From Pseudomonadota bacterium (lineage in GTDB: Bacteria > Pseudomonadota > Gammaproteobacteria > Burkholderiales > JAKAFK01), in NCBI GenBank assembly GCA_021788645.1, contig JAJYKK010000019.1, forward strand, positions 1 through 43,633: a stretch of DNA of 43,633 nt, written 5' to 3'. A program made the position numbers and the translations under genes. Below are positions 43,493 to 43,633 of this stretch, piece by piece (the first letter of the stretch is position 1; every line of letters starts with the position of its first letter). The notes beneath the pieces were generated by a model that saw only the letters and a list, made by a program, of their open reading frames with translations, was not told the origin of the DNA and ran no database searches.

Positions 43493-43633
43493 TGCCCCCG
43501 TGGCGTGGTCCCCGACCGCGACGTGAACGCGGCAGTAAATCTGAAGAACATGGCCGTGAGTTCCACGGTGTCAGCCTGTGGAGAGGAAGGCTCTGGCCTT
43601 CGTCGCAAGACGAAGGCGAAACCGGCCTCGATG
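43493..43633 (+). pseudogene. TnpB (IS200/IS605 OrfB) C-terminal remnant, runs off the window
   Basis: In the frame that opens after the TAG at 43490, 'VVPDRDVNAAVNLKNMAVS' and 'SACGEEGSGLRRKTKAKPAS' match the C-terminal end of IS200/IS605-family TnpB proteins, including the last RuvC Asp in 'DRDVNAA'. Everything N-terminal to this (the OrfB core, most of RuvC and the zinc finger) is missing, because the exported protein gene occupies that space. TnpB is an RNA-guided nuclease; this remnant cannot be active. The 3' end and any guide RNA lie beyond the edge. Confidence 0.8.

Overview
The window is a GC-rich bacterial chromosome segment with dense, often overlapping operons. Gene content and order (ftsYEX, rsmD-coaD-ferredoxin, mutM, lolB-ispE-tRNA-Gln-prs-rplY-pth, an RpoS-type sigma factor, cbb3 oxidase assembly genes) point to a gammaproteobacterium; the genus cannot be fixed from sequence alone. 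An acidophilic or sulfur-oxidising chemolithotroph lineage is only a guess.

Layout. 1-5610: end of a cbb3 oxidase operon (ccoP C-terminus) and its assembly genes ccoG, ccoH and ccoI, then a 34-residue membrane peptide and a terminator. 5630-7220: rpoH on the minus strand behind a near-perfect CIRCE operator. 7221-8471: a nitronate-monooxygenase-like flavoprotein. 8926-10387: rpoS (minus) overlapping a downstream gene that keeps the spacing of a hemerythrin but has lost most of its iron ligands. 10783-15459: a MacAB/TolC-like tripartite efflux operon. 15460-16889: a degraded zone holding an ISL3-type transposase fragment and a second, broken copy of the permease-ATPase pair. 16886-18189: two small exported proteins (minus). 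18521-23673: a second exporter of the YbhGFSR type, in which the double ATPase is split into two genes with complementary degenerate motifs. 23705-27734: ftsX-ftsE-ftsY (minus), diverging from rsmD-coaD-ferredoxin. 27746-30716: a dynamin-like GTPase and mutM (minus). 30744-34695: a Gld-type ABC transporter with two auxiliary proteins (minus). 34874-40704: outer-membrane and housekeeping block with TPR lipoprotein, lolB, ispE, tRNA-Gln, prs, rplY and pth. 40760-42088: a lipoprotein made of two tandem copies of one domain, behind a textbook sigma-54 promoter. 42698-43633: an exported Arg/Pro-rich protein, then the C-terminal remnant of a TnpB gene at the window edge.

How the genes work together. 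The first block matures a high-affinity terminal oxidase: CcoI exports copper and CcoG/CcoH help assemble it. Two alternative sigma factors (heat shock and stationary phase) lie within 5 kb of each other. Two unrelated ABC-driven exporters, each starting with a membrane fusion protein, flank a zone of mobile-element decay. The least explained items are the Cys-substituted hemerythrin-like protein coupled to rpoS, the leader reading frame and hairpins ahead of ccoI, the 34-residue peptide, the sigma-54-linked duplicated lipoprotein, and a short motif (GCTTACAT) shared by the upstream regions of both exporters.
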